64,000 nt of DNA from Pseudonocardia thermophila (lineage in GTDB: Bacteria; Actinomycetota; Actinomycetes; Mycobacteriales; Pseudonocardiaceae): contig NZ_FRAP01000012.1 in NCBI RefSeq assembly GCF_900142365.1, forward strand, positions 124,001-188,000, in the 5' to 3' direction. Positions 47,998 to 57,992 of this stretch are shown piece after piece; the stretch's first letter is position 1; each line of letters starts with the position of its first letter. A program made the position numbers and the translations under genes. A model generated the notes under the pieces. The model was not told the origin of the DNA, made no database searches, and saw nothing but the letters and a program-made list of their open reading frames with translations.

Positions 47998-48672
47998 TGG
48001 ATCGCCTACCTGGTCATGTCGATCCGCCGGTTCATCGACTCCATCGTGTTCGCACTGCTCGTGGTGATCACGGCGGCGACCACGAAGCCGGTGTTCGGCG
48101 AGCTGATCACCGACCCGATCGAGACGGTCGCCCGGCTCGGCAGCACGTTCGCGATCGTGCTCGGCGCGCTGACGTTCATGATCGCCACGGTCGGCATCAA
48201 CATCGTCGCGGACCTCGTGTCCCCGGCCTTCGACTCCTCCGACGTCGCGCCGCAGCGGATCAGCTGGCGCACCGGCGGGATGATCGCGGCCGTCGGCTCG
48301 GTGCTGATCACACCGTGGAACCGGTACTCCAGCCCGCAGGTCATCCACTACACGCTGGACACGCTCGGCGCCTTCATCGGCCCGCTCTACGGCGGGCTGA
48401 TCGCCGACTCCTACCTGGTGAAGAAGCGGCGGGTGGTCGTCGACGATCTCTACGCACTGCGCCCGGACGGCACCTACCACTACGCGGGCGGGGTCGACCG
48501 GGTCGTGGTCGCCGCCACCGCGGTGGGTGCCGTCGTGGCGATGCTGCTGGTGTTCCTCGGCTCGTCGGACGCCGCGGCGTTCAGCTGGTTCCTCGGCACG
48601 GCCGTGGCGTTCGTGGTGCACTGGCTGGTGTCCCAGTGCACCGTCGCCCCGGTCAGCCCCGCAGCAGACTGA
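47992..48672 (+). pseudogene. C-terminal half of an NCS1-type nucleobase transporter
   Basis: From about 47998 the frame reads WIAYLVMSIRRFID and continues through ATVGINIVADLVSPAFDSSD, QRISWRTGGMIAAVGSVLI, GAFIGPLYGGLIADSYLVKK and VDDLYALRPDGTYHYAGGVD to a TGA at 48670-48672. This matches the last five or so helices of NCS1 symporters for uracil, allantoin or hydantoin. The first half is absent and the sequence joins the GntR remnant. An ATG at 48016 could in principle start a 218-residue product, but it would lack the substrate site. Confidence 0.75.
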
Positions 48673-49720
48673 GCGCCTCGGCCCGGGAGAGCCCGGTGGC
48701 CTGCAGCAGGTCCACGGCGATGGAGCGCACCTGCGCCAGCATCACCGTGCCGGAGGCTCCGGGCTCCCAGTCCAGCTCCCGGGCGCGGCGCGCCACGTCC
48801 AGGACTGCGTCCCGAGCACTGCTGCGGTCGCCCTCGCGGCTCAGCTGTGCGGTGAGCACCCCGACCGCGCCGGCCAGTTCCCCGACGACGTCGGCGAACT
48901 CCGGCGCGGTGGGTTCGCCGTCCTGCAGAGCGGTGAGCGCGCGGCGGGCCAGCACACGGGTGTTGCGCATCGCGTAGTCGGCCCGCTCGGCCAGTTCGCC
49001 GTACGCCGTCAGCGCTCCGCGGCGCCGCCGCACCAGCGGGGACACCCGGGTGACCTCCGCCCCGGCGCGCAGCGCCGCACGCAGGTCGTCGACCAGCGGC
49101 TGGGTGGCCCGGCCGCGACGGAGCGCGGCGGCGGCGAGCTCGGCATCGCCGGTGCGCAGGGCGGTGGCGACGTCACCGAGCACACCGGCCAGCTCGTCGA
49201 GCAGCATCCGCGACTCGCGGCGCACCGGCGCCACCGGATCGGTCGGCAGCAGTGCCGCCACCAGCAGCCCGAGCGAGCCACCGACGAGCGCGTCGACGCA
49301 GCGATCGAACCCGCCGGACTCACCGGGCGGCAGCAGGGTCGCCACGAGCACCGCGGAGGCCCCGGCCTGGGCGACGAGCAGGGCGGCGCCGTCGGCGAAC
49401 ACCGCAGCGGCCATCGCCAGCGCGACGACCAGCGTGATCTGCCAGGCTCCGCTGCCGATCACCGAGATGATCAGGTCGCCGACCAGCACACCGAGGCTGA
49501 CCCCGACGACCAGCTCCGCGGCCCGGCGCAGCCGCGACCCCAGCGAGATGCCGAGGGAGATGACGGCCGCGATCGGCGCGAAGAACGGCCGCGTGTGGCC
49601 GATCAGGTCGTTCGCCACGAACCACGCCGCGCCCGCGGCGGTCGCGCACTGCAGGATCGGCACCCACGACGCCCGCACGCGCTCGATCCGGCGGGCCAGG
49701 TGGCGGCGGAACCGGCGCAA
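48653..49720 (-). CDS. FUSC family / aromatic acid exporter-like protein
   Basis: The 355-residue protein has an N-terminal block of six helices (VPILQCATAAGAAWFVANDL, FFAPIAAVISLGISLGSRL, AAELVVGVSLGVLVGDLII) and a long helical cytosolic C-terminal half (AGVLGDVATALRTGDAELAA). These are typical of FUSC/ArAE-type proteins. The frame opens with TTG at 49720, 3 bases past the DUF3151 stop; a GTG at about 49675 is an alternative. It is coupled to DUF3151. Its end overlaps the transporter remnant by 20 bases. Confidence 0.8.
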   Translation of the reverse strand: MRRFRRHLARRIERVRASWVPILQCATAAGAAWFVANDLIGHTRPFFAPIAAVISLGISLGSRLRRAAELVVGVSLGVLVGDLIISVIGSGAWQITLVVALAMAAAVFADGAALLVAQAGASAVLVATLLPPGESGGFDRCVDALVGGSLGLLVAALLPTDPVAPVRRESRMLLDELAGVLGDVATALRTGDAELAAAALRRGRATQPLVDDLRAALRAGAEVTRVSPLVRRRRGALTAYGELAERADYAMRNTRVLARRALTALQDGEPTAPEFADVVGELAGAVGVLTAQLSREGDRSSARDAVLDVARRARELDWEPGASGTVMLAQVRSIAVDLLQATGLSRAEALSLLRG

Positions 49721-49723
49721 GCC

Positions 49724-50143
49724 CTACAGTCCGAGCTCCTTGGCCGCGACCGGGTCGCACTCGTCGAGGAAGGTGCGCGTGCGCTCCACCTCGTCGGTCT
49801 CCCCGATGGCGGCGGCCGCCCGGTGCAGCGCGGCGAGCGCGCGCAGGAAGCCCCGGTTGGGCTCGTGCGACCACGGCACCGGGCCGTGACCCTTCCAACC
49901 GTTGCGGCGCAGCTGGTCGAGGCCGCGGTGGTAGCCGGTGCGGGCGTAGGCGTACGCGGTGATCGTGGCGCCGTCGGTGAGGGCGCGCTCGGCCAGCAGC
50001 GCCCAGGCGAGGCTGGACGTCGGGTGCGCGGCGGCGACCGCGTCCGCGGCGGCCCCGCCGGCCAGCTCGGCGGCGGCAGGGTCGGTGGGCAGGTAGGTGG
50101 GATCGGGCCCGAGCAGGTTCCCGGAGAGCGTCATGGTGCCCAT
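49724..50143 (-). CDS. DUF3151 protein
   Basis: The 139-residue protein contains TLSGNLLGPDPTYLPTD, AAHPTSSLAWALLAERAL, YAYARTGYHRGLDQLRRNGW and VPWSHEPNRGFLRALAAL, the DUF3151 consensus. It is a soluble tetratricopeptide-like helical protein of unknown function. An orthologue sits near fba in M. tuberculosis (Rv0360c). The ATG at 50143 gives GTMTLSGN; a second ATG (50134) is three codons on. Confidence 0.9.
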   Translation of the reverse strand: MGTMTLSGNLLGPDPTYLPTDPAAAELAGGAAADAVAAAHPTSSLAWALLAERALTDGATITAYAYARTGYHRGLDQLRRNGWKGHGPVPWSHEPNRGFLRALAALHRAAAAIGETDEVERTRTFLDECDPVAAKELGL

Positions 50144-50198
50144 GATTGCGGCTCGGGCCGACGAAGCGAGCCGCGGGCTGCGGTGCCCGGCCGGACAA

Positions 50199-50241
50199 GG
50201 GCCGGTGGGCCCGGACCGCAGCGGCCCGGGCCCACCGGCCC
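50199..50241. terminator. fba terminator
   Basis: A 14-bp perfect stem (arms 50199-50212 and 50228-50241) with a 15-base loop follows the fba stop by 7 bases on the minus strand. Confidence 0.7.
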
Positions 50242-50247
50242 CGCACG

Positions 50248-51282
<1,035 letters not shown>

Positions 51283-51363
51283 GGCATACCCTCCTGTCGA
51301 CGTTCTCCGGCACGAGTATCCCGCATCGGCGGCGGCGCAGGGCGCTCCACTACATTGGAGGCC

Positions 51364-51951
51364 GTGCGCGGCGACGTGGGAGAGAACGCCGTCGAGCAGA
51401 CCCTGACGCAGCTGCGGGTGCTCGACGATCGGCCACATGCGCGGTCGACGCCCTCCACCGCACCCCGCACGCTGGCCGACCTCTACCGCGATCACCGGCA
51501 GCGGATGGTCCGCCTCGCCGTCCTGCTCGTGGACGACCCGGCCACCGCCGAGGACGTCGTCCAGGAGGCGTTCGCCGGGCTGCACCGGCACTGGTCGAGC
51601 CTGCGCGACGAGGAGGCCGCGGTCGCCTACCTGCGCACCGCCGTCGTCAACGGCTCCCGCTCGGTGCTGCGGCGGCGCCGCACCGCCCGCGACTACGTGC
51701 CGCCGCACCAGGTCAACGCGCGTTCGGCGGAGTCGCTGGCGATGCTCTCCGCCGAGCACCAGGCCGTCGTGGACGCGCTGGCCACGCTTCCGCCGCGGCA
51801 GCGCGAGGTGCTCGTGCTGCGCTACTACGGCGGACTGTCCGAGGCGGAGATCGCCGAGGCGACCGGGATCACCCGCGGCACCGTGAAGTCGACGGCGAGC
51901 CGCGCCCTCGATGCCGTGGGCCGCGTGATGAACAACCCTGGCGGCTCCTGA
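51364..51951 (+). CDS. SigE-type (SACE-like) ECF RNA polymerase sigma factor
   Basis: The 195-residue protein has region 2 (LADLYRDHRQRMVRLAVLLV, EDVVQEAFAGLHRHW) and region 4 (LPPRQREVLVLRYYGGLSEA, TRGTVKSTASRALDAVGRV). It belongs to the actinobacterial SigE-type ECF group common in Streptomyces and Pseudonocardiaceae. TACATT (51351-51356) is 7 bases before the GTG, giving a leaderless transcript. A small membrane protein gene follows and may encode its partner. No classical zinc-binding anti-sigma is present. Confidence 0.9.
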   Translation: MRGDVGENAVEQTLTQLRVLDDRPHARSTPSTAPRTLADLYRDHRQRMVRLAVLLVDDPATAEDVVQEAFAGLHRHWSSLRDEEAAVAYLRTAVVNGSRSVLRRRRTARDYVPPHQVNARSAESLAMLSAEHQAVVDALATLPPRQREVLVLRYYGGLSEAEIAEATGITRGTVKSTASRALDAVGRVMNNPGGS

Positions 51952-51979
51952 TCGGTCGTCACCAGGCATGATGGCGGGC

Positions 51980-52222
51980 GTGACTACCGACGACGCGGAG
52001 CGCCGCCTCGCCGAGGCCCTGCGCGCCCGAGCCGTCGGCATGCAGCCGATGCCGTCGGCGCAGTCCTACGCGCCACTGCGGGTGCGCCGGGCCGCGCCGC
52101 CCGAGCCGGGCATGAGCGTGCGCACCGCGCTGCTGCTCGCGCTGCTGGCCGGCGTCGTGCTGGGCGTCGTGCTCGGGCTCATGTCGTTCTGGCTGCCCGG
52201 AGCGCTACCCCCCATCGGCTGA
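51980..52222 (+). CDS. Small single-pass membrane protein after the sigma factor
   Basis: The 80-residue protein starts TTDDAERRLAEALRARAVG and has one membrane helix near the C-terminus (LLLALLAGVVLGVVLGLMSF). The cytosolic N-terminus with a membrane anchor is compatible with a sigma-factor regulator, but no anti-sigma signature is visible. GTG 51980 is chosen because CATGAT lies 7 bases upstream; ATG 51968 is in frame. It lies 28 bases after the sigma factor gene and may be cotranscribed. Confidence 0.65.
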   Translation: MTTDDAERRLAEALRARAVGMQPMPSAQSYAPLRVRRAAPPEPGMSVRTALLLALLAGVVLGVVLGLMSFWLPGALPPIG

Positions 52223-52255
52223 GGGTCGAATCGGACATCCCGGTATCGTGGGCGC

Positions 52256-52915
52256 GTGACTCACACCCTGGCTCTCGGCCCGGAATGGCTGCAGCCCGAG
52301 GTCATCATCACCTGGCTCGGGCCGTGGGCGCTGGTCGGACTGGCGCTCATCGTGTTCGCCGAGTGCGGGCTGATGTTCGGGTTCTTCCTGCCCGGGGACT
52401 CCCTGCTGTTCACGGCCGGGGTGTTCGTCGCGATCAACTCGATCCAGTACCCGCTCTGGTTCGTCTGCACGGTGCTGGTGATCGCGGCGTTCGTCGGCAA
52501 CGTCGTCGGGTTCTACGTCGGCCGGGTCGTCGGCCCGCCGATCTTCGAACGGCCGAAGTCGCGGCTGTTCAAGCCCGAGCACGTGCAGAAGACGCACCAC
52601 TTCTTCCAGAAGTACGGCAACCGCGCCATCGTGCTCGGCCGCTTCGTCCCGATCGTGCGCACGTTCATCACGGTGATGGCGGGCGTGGCGCGGATGGACC
52701 CGAAGCGCTACCTCGTCTACTCCGCGATCGGCGGCGTCCTGTGGGCTGCCGGGGTCACGGTCCTCGGCTACTTCCTCGGGCAGGTCGAGTTCGTGCGCGA
52801 GAACATCGAGGGCATGATCATCGCGATCGTCCTCGTGTCGATCATCCCGATGATCGTGGAGTACGTCCGGGCCCGCCGGGCCAAGCCGCGCAAGCGCGGG
52901 GCGCACGCGAAGTAG
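52256..52915 (+). CDS. DedA family membrane protein
   Basis: The 219-residue protein has the DedA signature: FAECGLMFGFFLPGDSLLFT, GNVVGFYVGRVVGP, FFQKYGNRAIVLGRFVPIVR and TFITVMAGVARMDPKRYL. These proteins act as lipid (undecaprenyl phosphate or phosphatidylethanolamine) flippases or carriers in the membrane. TATCGT (52244-52249) is 6 bases before the GTG. The orthologue in M. tuberculosis is Rv0364, beside fba. Confidence 0.93.
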   Translation: MTHTLALGPEWLQPEVIITWLGPWALVGLALIVFAECGLMFGFFLPGDSLLFTAGVFVAINSIQYPLWFVCTVLVIAAFVGNVVGFYVGRVVGPPIFERPKSRLFKPEHVQKTHHFFQKYGNRAIVLGRFVPIVRTFITVMAGVARMDPKRYLVYSAIGGVLWAAGVTVLGYFLGQVEFVRENIEGMIIAIVLVSIIPMIVEYVRARRAKPRKRGAHAK

Positions 52916-52918
52916 CCG

Positions 52919-53992
52919 TCACGCGCTGCGCTGCAGCCGCGCCGCCGCCTCCATCAGCATCCAGCCGGCCAGCTGCACCGACAGGTCCGCCTCGGGCACG
53001 TGCTTTCCCGGTCGAGCGGCGGGGATGGCCCAGTCGACGGAGAAGACCGGCCCGCCCACCGATTCGAGCCTGCCCAGCCACGCCTGCTCGGCGCAGCCCA
53101 GCACCAGACGGCGCACGGCGGCCGTCAGCTCGGAGCGCTGAACGCCCGCGTCGGCGAGGTAGCGGGCGAGCACGCCCGCCTGCAGGCCCCCGTCCCCGCC
53201 GCCGGCGCCGGGCAGCGAGCCGTGGCCGTTGGCGAACCGCTGCTGCACCGCGTCCACGATCGCGATCGCGCGGTCGCCCCACCGGCTGTGGTCGTCGCGG
53301 CGCGCCAGCTCGGTGCAGGCCGCGAGGTAGGCGCCCTGTGCCGCGGCGTGGATCGCCGGATCGACGGATGTCAGCTGCCCGTCGGCGGAGACGACCGCGC
53401 CCGCCCGCACCAGCCCGGTGTCCTCGTCGACGAGGGTGTCGGCGATCCAGTCCGCGATCGAGCCGGCGAAGTCGATCTGACCCACCCGCGCCATCATCAC
53501 CGCGGCCGGTGCGTTGGCCAGCGCCGGTTTGAGCCCGCTGCGGGCACCCCGGCGCGCCCACAGCCCACCGCCGCCGGCCTCGCTCCAACCGCGGTAGAAG
53601 GCCTGGGTGACGCTGTGCTCGGCGGTCCGCCCGGCCCGCCCGGCGAGCGGTCCGGCCCGCTGCAGCGCCACCCCGAGCCACGCGGTGTCGGCCAGGCGCC
53701 GGGTCACCCAGCGGCCGCGGTTGCGCAGCCGGATCCCCCGCACCAGCGCGGAGATCGTCCGCGCACGGCCGGCGCTCGGGGAGCGCTGCTGGGCGTCGAG
53801 CAGGCACTCCAGCAGCTGCGCCTGCCACCACGGATGCCACGGCCGGGGCCGGGCGGGGAGCTTCCGGGGCCAGCGCTCCCGGCCGAGCCGCGTGCTGGGG
53901 ACGACGCCCGCGACCGGTCGTAGGTGGCGACGGACGACGGCGCGTTCGGCGGCTGCCGCACGCTCCGTCCAGTCCACGTCCGTGTCGGCCAC
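52919..53992 (-). CDS. Glycoside hydrolase family 76-like protein
   Basis: The 357-residue protein is all-helical, with the repeating pattern of an alpha/alpha toroid (RPWHPWWQAQLLECLLDAQ, DTAWLGVALQRA, AFYRGWSEAGGGGLWARRG, NAPAAVMMARVG, LQAGVLARYLADAG). It lies at the position of Rv0365c (GH76, endo-alpha-mannanase-like) after DedA. No signal peptide is seen, so the protein may be cytosolic, which is odd for a mannanase. GTG 53992 has CAGACT 6 bases upstream. Function as a glycosidase is inferred from family and place. Confidence 0.78.
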   Translation of the reverse strand: MADTDVDWTERAAAAERAVVRRHLRPVAGVVPSTRLGRERWPRKLPARPRPWHPWWQAQLLECLLDAQQRSPSAGRARTISALVRGIRLRNRGRWVTRRLADTAWLGVALQRAGPLAGRAGRTAEHSVTQAFYRGWSEAGGGGLWARRGARSGLKPALANAPAAVMMARVGQIDFAGSIADWIADTLVDEDTGLVRAGAVVSADGQLTSVDPAIHAAAQGAYLAACTELARRDDHSRWGDRAIAIVDAVQQRFANGHGSLPGAGGGDGGLQAGVLARYLADAGVQRSELTAAVRRLVLGCAEQAWLGRLESVGGPVFSVDWAIPAARPGKHVPEADLSVQLAGWMLMEAAARLQRSA

Positions 53993-54078
53993 GCGCACAG
54001 TCTGCCGTGACCCGGTCGGGTAGGCCGAGCGGCTCTCGCCACGGGCGAATCCCGGGCAGCGGTTGCTGGCGCTGTACC

Positions 54079-54765
54079 TCAGAAGTGCTGCGGCAGCTCG
54101 GTCAGCGCGCTCAGGTGCAGTACGCCGTCGTCGTGCGGGAGATGGGCGAGCTCCAGCTCCCACGTGTTCGCGTTGGGGATGTAGACCGCGTTCATCCCCG
54201 CTGCGCGGGCCGGCAGGATGTCCGATCGCGGGGAGTTGCCGATCATCCACGAGCGCGCGGGGTCGAGATCGTGGTCGGCGACCAGCTTCCGGTAGGTGTC
54301 CGGGTCCTTGTCCGGCACGATGTGGATGTCGCGGAAGAACGGCGCGAGCGCGGAGGACTCGATCTTGCGTTGCTGCTCCTCGACGTCGCCCTTGGTGAGC
54401 ATCAGCAGGTCGTGGCGGGTGTGCAGCTCGCTGAGCGTCTCCACCACGCCGGGCACCAGCTCCAGGTCGCCGCGCAGCATCGCCTCGCCGAAGCCGTGGA
54501 TGCGCTCGACCTCCTCGACCGTCGCGGACCGCTCGCGCAGCCGCTCGAACACGACCTGCAGGGCGTGCAGGAACCCGCGCGTGCCGTACCCGTGCGTGAC
54601 GACCGTGGCCCGCTCGACCTCGTGCAGCACCGCCCGGATCGCCAGCTCGTCGAGGGTCGGATGGGCCAGCCACTCGCGGAAGGCCGCGAACGCCCGCTCG
54701 AACAGGACGTTGTTCTCCCACAGGGTGTCGTCGGCGTCGAACACGAGGGTCAGGCGATCAGGCAC
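54079..54765 (-). CDS. HAD-superfamily hydrolase
   Basis: The 228-residue protein shows the four HAD motifs: LVFDADDTLWENN (nucleophile and acid), LLMLTKGD, the lysine in VPDKDPDTYRKLV, and MIGNSPRSDILPARAAGM. With a helical cap it would be a small-molecule phosphatase of unknown substrate. TAGAAT (plus-strand 54774-54779) is 8 bases before the GTG at 54765. It diverges from the DUF4262 gene. Confidence 0.9.
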   Translation of the reverse strand: MPDRLTLVFDADDTLWENNVLFERAFAAFREWLAHPTLDELAIRAVLHEVERATVVTHGYGTRGFLHALQVVFERLRERSATVEEVERIHGFGEAMLRGDLELVPGVVETLSELHTRHDLLMLTKGDVEEQQRKIESSALAPFFRDIHIVPDKDPDTYRKLVADHDLDPARSWMIGNSPRSDILPARAAGMNAVYIPNANTWELELAHLPHDDGVLHLSALTELPQHF

Positions 54766-54840
54766 GAGCCCGGATTCTAGGAACCGGGCCGGCCGCCGAC
54801 CGCCCATTTTCCGTCAGGGGTCCGAACTACTGTTCGATCC

Positions 54841-55290
54841 ATGGACGACTTCGACCCCTTCGCCCAGCGCTCCGCCATCGACGAGCACGACGCCTGGCTG
54901 CGCGCCACCATCCGCCGCTACGGATGGGCGCTGCAGGCCGTGCTGGCCGGTGCGGATTCGCCGCCGTTCGTGCACACGGTGGGGCTCACCGGCTTCGACC
55001 ATCCGGAGCTGATCCTGTTCAACACCGAGCAGGCCACCGCGGCCACGGTGCTCAACCAGCTCGGCGAGCTGGTGCGGGCGGGCCGGCGGCTGCGCCCTGG
55101 CGACCGGATCGAGACCGGTCCGGGCCCGGTCCGCCTGCTCCACCTACCTCGCTCGGACCCCTGGATGTTCGCCGCCAACGACTTCTACCGGGAGCCGGGG
55201 GAGCCACCCGTGCCCGCGCTGCTCGTGGTGCCCGAGGACGAGCTGGCCGTGATCGACGGGCCCGAGATGGGCTGCCGCTACTGCAACTGA
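54841..55290 (+). CDS. DUF4262 protein
   Basis: The 149-residue protein contains WALQAVLAGADSPPFVHTVG, GLTGFDHPELILFN and a C-terminal CRYC, as in DUF4262. The family is widespread in actinobacteria and often linked to stress or toxin contexts without a defined function. TACTGT (54828-54833) is 7 bases before the ATG. Its stop touches that of the convergent methyltransferase gene. Confidence 0.82.
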   Translation: MDDFDPFAQRSAIDEHDAWLRATIRRYGWALQAVLAGADSPPFVHTVGLTGFDHPELILFNTEQATAATVLNQLGELVRAGRRLRPGDRIETGPGPVRLLHLPRSDPWMFAANDFYREPGEPPVPALLVVPEDELAVIDGPEMGCRYCN

Positions 55291-55962
55291 TCACCAAGCG
55301 GTGGACAGGTCGGCGTGCTGGCGCACCCACGTGTGCATGGCGATCCCGGCCGCCACCCCGGCGTTGATCGACCGGGTCGAGCCGAACTGGGCGATGCTCA
55401 CCGTCAGCGCGGCGGCGGCCCGGGCGTCCGGGGTCACCCCCGGACCTTCCTGACCGAAGAGGAGGAGGCATTCACGTGGGAGTTGCGTCGTCTCGATGCG
55501 CTGCGCGCCGGGGGTGTTGTCCACGGCCACCACCGTGAGCCCGTGCGCGTCCGCCCAGGCCATGAGCCCGGCCACGTCGTCGTGGTGGTGCACCGTCAGG
55601 TAGCGGTCGGTCACCATCGCACCCCGGCGGTTCCAGCGGCGCCTGCCCACGATGTGCACCCCGGCCGCGGCGAACGCGTTGGCGGTGCGCACCACCGTCC
55701 CGATGTTGTGGTCGTGCGCGAAGTTCTCGATCGCGACGTGGAACGGGTGCGCGCGGGCGGCCAGGTCGGCGGCCACGGCCTCCCGGCGCCAGTACCGGTA
55801 GGCGTCCACGACGTTGCGGGAGTCGCCGTTCGCCAGCAGCTCGGGGTCGTACCGGTCGTCGGTCGGCCACGCCTGCGGCCCGCCGGGCCACGGTCCGACC
55901 CCGACCTGCCCGGGCACGGTCCACTCGCTGGGGCCGAGGGCATCAGCGGGCACGTCCGTCAC
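55291..55962 (-). CDS. SpoU/TrmH family RNA 2'-O-methyltransferase
   Basis: The 223-residue protein has the three SPOUT motifs: ENFAHDHNIGTVVRTANAFA, CLLLFGQEGPGV and SINAGVAAGIAMHTWV, forming the trefoil-knot SAM site. It methylates a ribose in tRNA or rRNA. It is the likely orthologue of Rv0380c, which lies near pyrE and clpB in M. tuberculosis as here. CAGGAT (plus-strand 55969-55974) is 6 bases before the GTG. Confidence 0.9.
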   Translation of the reverse strand: MTDVPADALGPSEWTVPGQVGVGPWPGGPQAWPTDDRYDPELLANGDSRNVVDAYRYWRREAVAADLAARAHPFHVAIENFAHDHNIGTVVRTANAFAAAGVHIVGRRRWNRRGAMVTDRYLTVHHHDDVAGLMAWADAHGLTVVAVDNTPGAQRIETTQLPRECLLLFGQEGPGVTPDARAAAALTVSIAQFGSTRSINAGVAAGIAMHTWVRQHADLSTAW

Positions 55963-56019
55963 GGCTCGATCCTGCCCTGCGATCCGGGCGGGGTGACGTG
56001 AGGCCTCCAGGCTGGGATA

Positions 56020-56036
56020 CCCCAGGCCTTCTGGGG
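56020..56036. terminator. Hairpin after the MpaB-like gene
   Basis: CCCCAG (56020-56025) pairs with CTGGGG (56031-56036) around GCCTT, immediately after the minus-strand stop codon. Confidence 0.5.
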
Positions 56037-56037
56037 C

Positions 56038-57273
56038 TCAGCCCGCCACCGGACCGGGTTCGGGCCGGTGGACCTCGTAGAGCGCGTCTTGCTCGGGTGC
56101 GCCGAGCAGGTCGAGGGTCGCCGCGAGGTTGGCGAGCCGGGCGCGTTCCCACGCCTCGGGGTCGCATCTGCGGATGCGGCGGCGGGCCCGCACGACCACG
56201 GCGGTGAGGTTCGTGGCCACCTCGAGGATCAGCGACGGGCGCAGGCCGAGATCGTCGGCCACCGCGTCGCCGTGGAACCGGCGGCCGAGGTACTCGATCA
56301 GCTTCCGCCCGATCGGGCGCGGGATCCGCAGCAGCTCGTCCAGGCGCTGGGCCATCGCCTCGACGAGCGCGGTGGCCAGCACCCGCGACTGCGTGCCGAG
56401 CGGGCCGGTCACGGCCTGCAGCAGCGCGTCGACCCGGGCGGCTTGGGCGTGGTCGGTGATGCCGCCGACCAGGTCCAGGTCGATGCCGAGCAGGTGGGCG
56501 AGCACCGCCCAGAACCGGTAGACCTCGGCCAACTCGCTGCTGGTCATGCCGAAACCGAGCGACTCCTCCGCGCGCAGGCTGACCAGGGTGAAGTCCATCC
56601 AGGTCCGGGCGAGGTCGACCTGGTTGATCGGGACGCCGTGGGTGCGCTCGTCGTAGCCGCGGGTGCGGGCCAGCCGGCGCATGTGGGCGTGCAGCATCCG
56701 CACCTGCAGGGTCGCGACGTACCCCGGCGCGCCGGGGTGCAGACCACCGGGGAGCGCGGCGGTGAGCAGCCAGCGGCCGGTCTCGTCGAGCCGGCGCGGG
56801 GCGGCCTCCACGAGCCTTCCGGTGGTGGCGAGCAGCACCGCGATCGACGGTGACTCGTACGTGCGCAGCAGCGCCCCGGCCGAGAGCGAGAGGATGCGCA
56901 CGATCGTCGGCGAGGTGAAGCTCGCGGTGGGCCCGGCGTCCAGCACCGCCGGATCGGCGCCCGGGGGCAGGCGCTCGGCGTCGGCGAGCAGCGCGGCGAC
57001 CGCGGGCGGCGGATCGGTGAGCGACGCCAGCCCGTGGCGGATGCCGTGGTCGAGATGGGTCCGAACGTCCGCGCCGCCGCGGTGGATCTCCTCGACCACG
57101 GCGTCGGCCAGCGGGTCACCGGTGCGTAGCGCCCGCTCGACGAGGGCGGCCCGGCTCTCGCCGAACTGCGCTACGACCGCCGCGCGCGAACCGCGGCCGG
57201 TGGGCCACTCCGGGTCCGTGGTCGCAGCCGGTGCAGGGGTCCCGACGTGGGCGCTGACGCCGCTGCCGGTCAT
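56038..57273 (-). CDS. MpaB/Lcp-type (DUF2236) oxygenase
   Basis: The 411-residue helical protein matches the DUF2236 family: LHAHMRRLARTRGYDE, VPINQVDLARTWMDFTLVS and the following helical core with GFGMTSSELAEVYRFWAVLA. Members are heme-dependent oxygenases such as latex-clearing protein and the MpaB cleavage enzyme. The true substrate is unknown. The ATG overlaps the stop of the TetR gene by four bases, so the two form an operon in which the regulator comes first. Confidence 0.8.
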   Translation of the reverse strand: MTGSGVSAHVGTPAPAATTDPEWPTGRGSRAAVVAQFGESRAALVERALRTGDPLADAVVEEIHRGGADVRTHLDHGIRHGLASLTDPPPAVAALLADAERLPPGADPAVLDAGPTASFTSPTIVRILSLSAGALLRTYESPSIAVLLATTGRLVEAAPRRLDETGRWLLTAALPGGLHPGAPGYVATLQVRMLHAHMRRLARTRGYDERTHGVPINQVDLARTWMDFTLVSLRAEESLGFGMTSSELAEVYRFWAVLAHLLGIDLDLVGGITDHAQAARVDALLQAVTGPLGTQSRVLATALVEAMAQRLDELLRIPRPIGRKLIEYLGRRFHGDAVADDLGLRPSLILEVATNLTAVVVRARRRIRRCDPEAWERARLANLAATLDLLGAPEQDALYEVHRPEPGPVAG

Positions 57274-57884
57274 GGTGCTCCTCCGGTCGGTGCGTCGGTG
57301 TCGAGCAGGCCGTGGCGGGCCAGCAGTCCGGCCATGTAGTTGCGGACGGCGTCGGTGCCGGGCGGGGCCGGGGCGAGCACGCCGAGGGTCGCGAAGCCGA
57401 ACACGGCCAGGAACAGCTCGTGGGCTTGTCGGCGGTCACCGGTGTAGGTGGTGATGAGGTCGATGACCTGGCGGTCGTGGTGCACCGGTGGCACCTGTGG
57501 GTGGGCGCCGGGGGCGCGGGCCGCGCGCAGCCGGATCTCCAACTGGGTCAAGGCGAGGCTGCGGCCGGGGCCGAACAGGTCCGCGAGGTAGGTGGTGCAG
57601 GCGTCGAGCAGGCTCAGCTCGCCGGCCCGGGAGCGCTCGGTGAGGTCGGCGAGGCGTCGGGTCGCGCGCTCGTCCAGTTCCTGCAGCACCGCTGCGACCA
57701 GGGCGTCCACCGTGCCGAAGTGGTAGGTCGCGGCCGCGGGCGACACCCCGGCCCGGGCGGCGACCTCACGCAGGGTCAGGCCGTCGAAGCCGTCGGTGGC
57801 GAGCACGTCGATGGTGGCCTCGACGATGGCGCGCCGGGTGCTGTCGCCGCGCTGGCGGCGTCCGTCGGTCTTCCCGGCCGGCAT
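57270..57884 (-). CDS. TetR family regulator of the MpaB-like gene
   Basis: The 204-residue protein has the TetR DNA-binding region DGLTLREVAARAGVSPAAAT followed by YHFGTVDALVAAVLQEL and a large C-terminal ligand domain. The ATG at 57884 gives MPAGKTDGRRQRGDSTRRAI; AGAAGGGGGC precedes it. An inverted repeat upstream is a probable self-operator. It is coupled to the oxygenase gene, its likely target. Confidence 0.9.
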   Translation of the reverse strand: MPAGKTDGRRQRGDSTRRAIVEATIDVLATDGFDGLTLREVAARAGVSPAAATYHFGTVDALVAAVLQELDERATRRLADLTERSRAGELSLLDACTTYLADLFGPGRSLALTQLEIRLRAARAPGAHPQVPPVHHDRQVIDLITTYTGDRRQAHELFLAVFGFATLGVLAPAPPGTDAVRNYMAGLLARHGLLDTDAPTGGAP

Positions 57885-57908
57885 GCACCGCCCCCTTCTC
57901 CCGAAAAC

Positions 57909-57930
57909 TATCTGTACGATCAAACAGTAA
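57909..57930. promoter_or_regulatory. Probable TetR operator
   Basis: CTGT (57912-57915) and ACAG (57924-57927) form an imperfect palindrome in the AT-rich sequence ATCTGTACGATCAAACAG, 25 bases upstream of the TetR gene. Confidence 0.5.
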
Positions 57931-57992
57931 TCGGGGAGCGCGCGTGCCACCACCCGGCGTCGGGCGGTGGCGGGCTGGTGCCCCAGCCGGTG

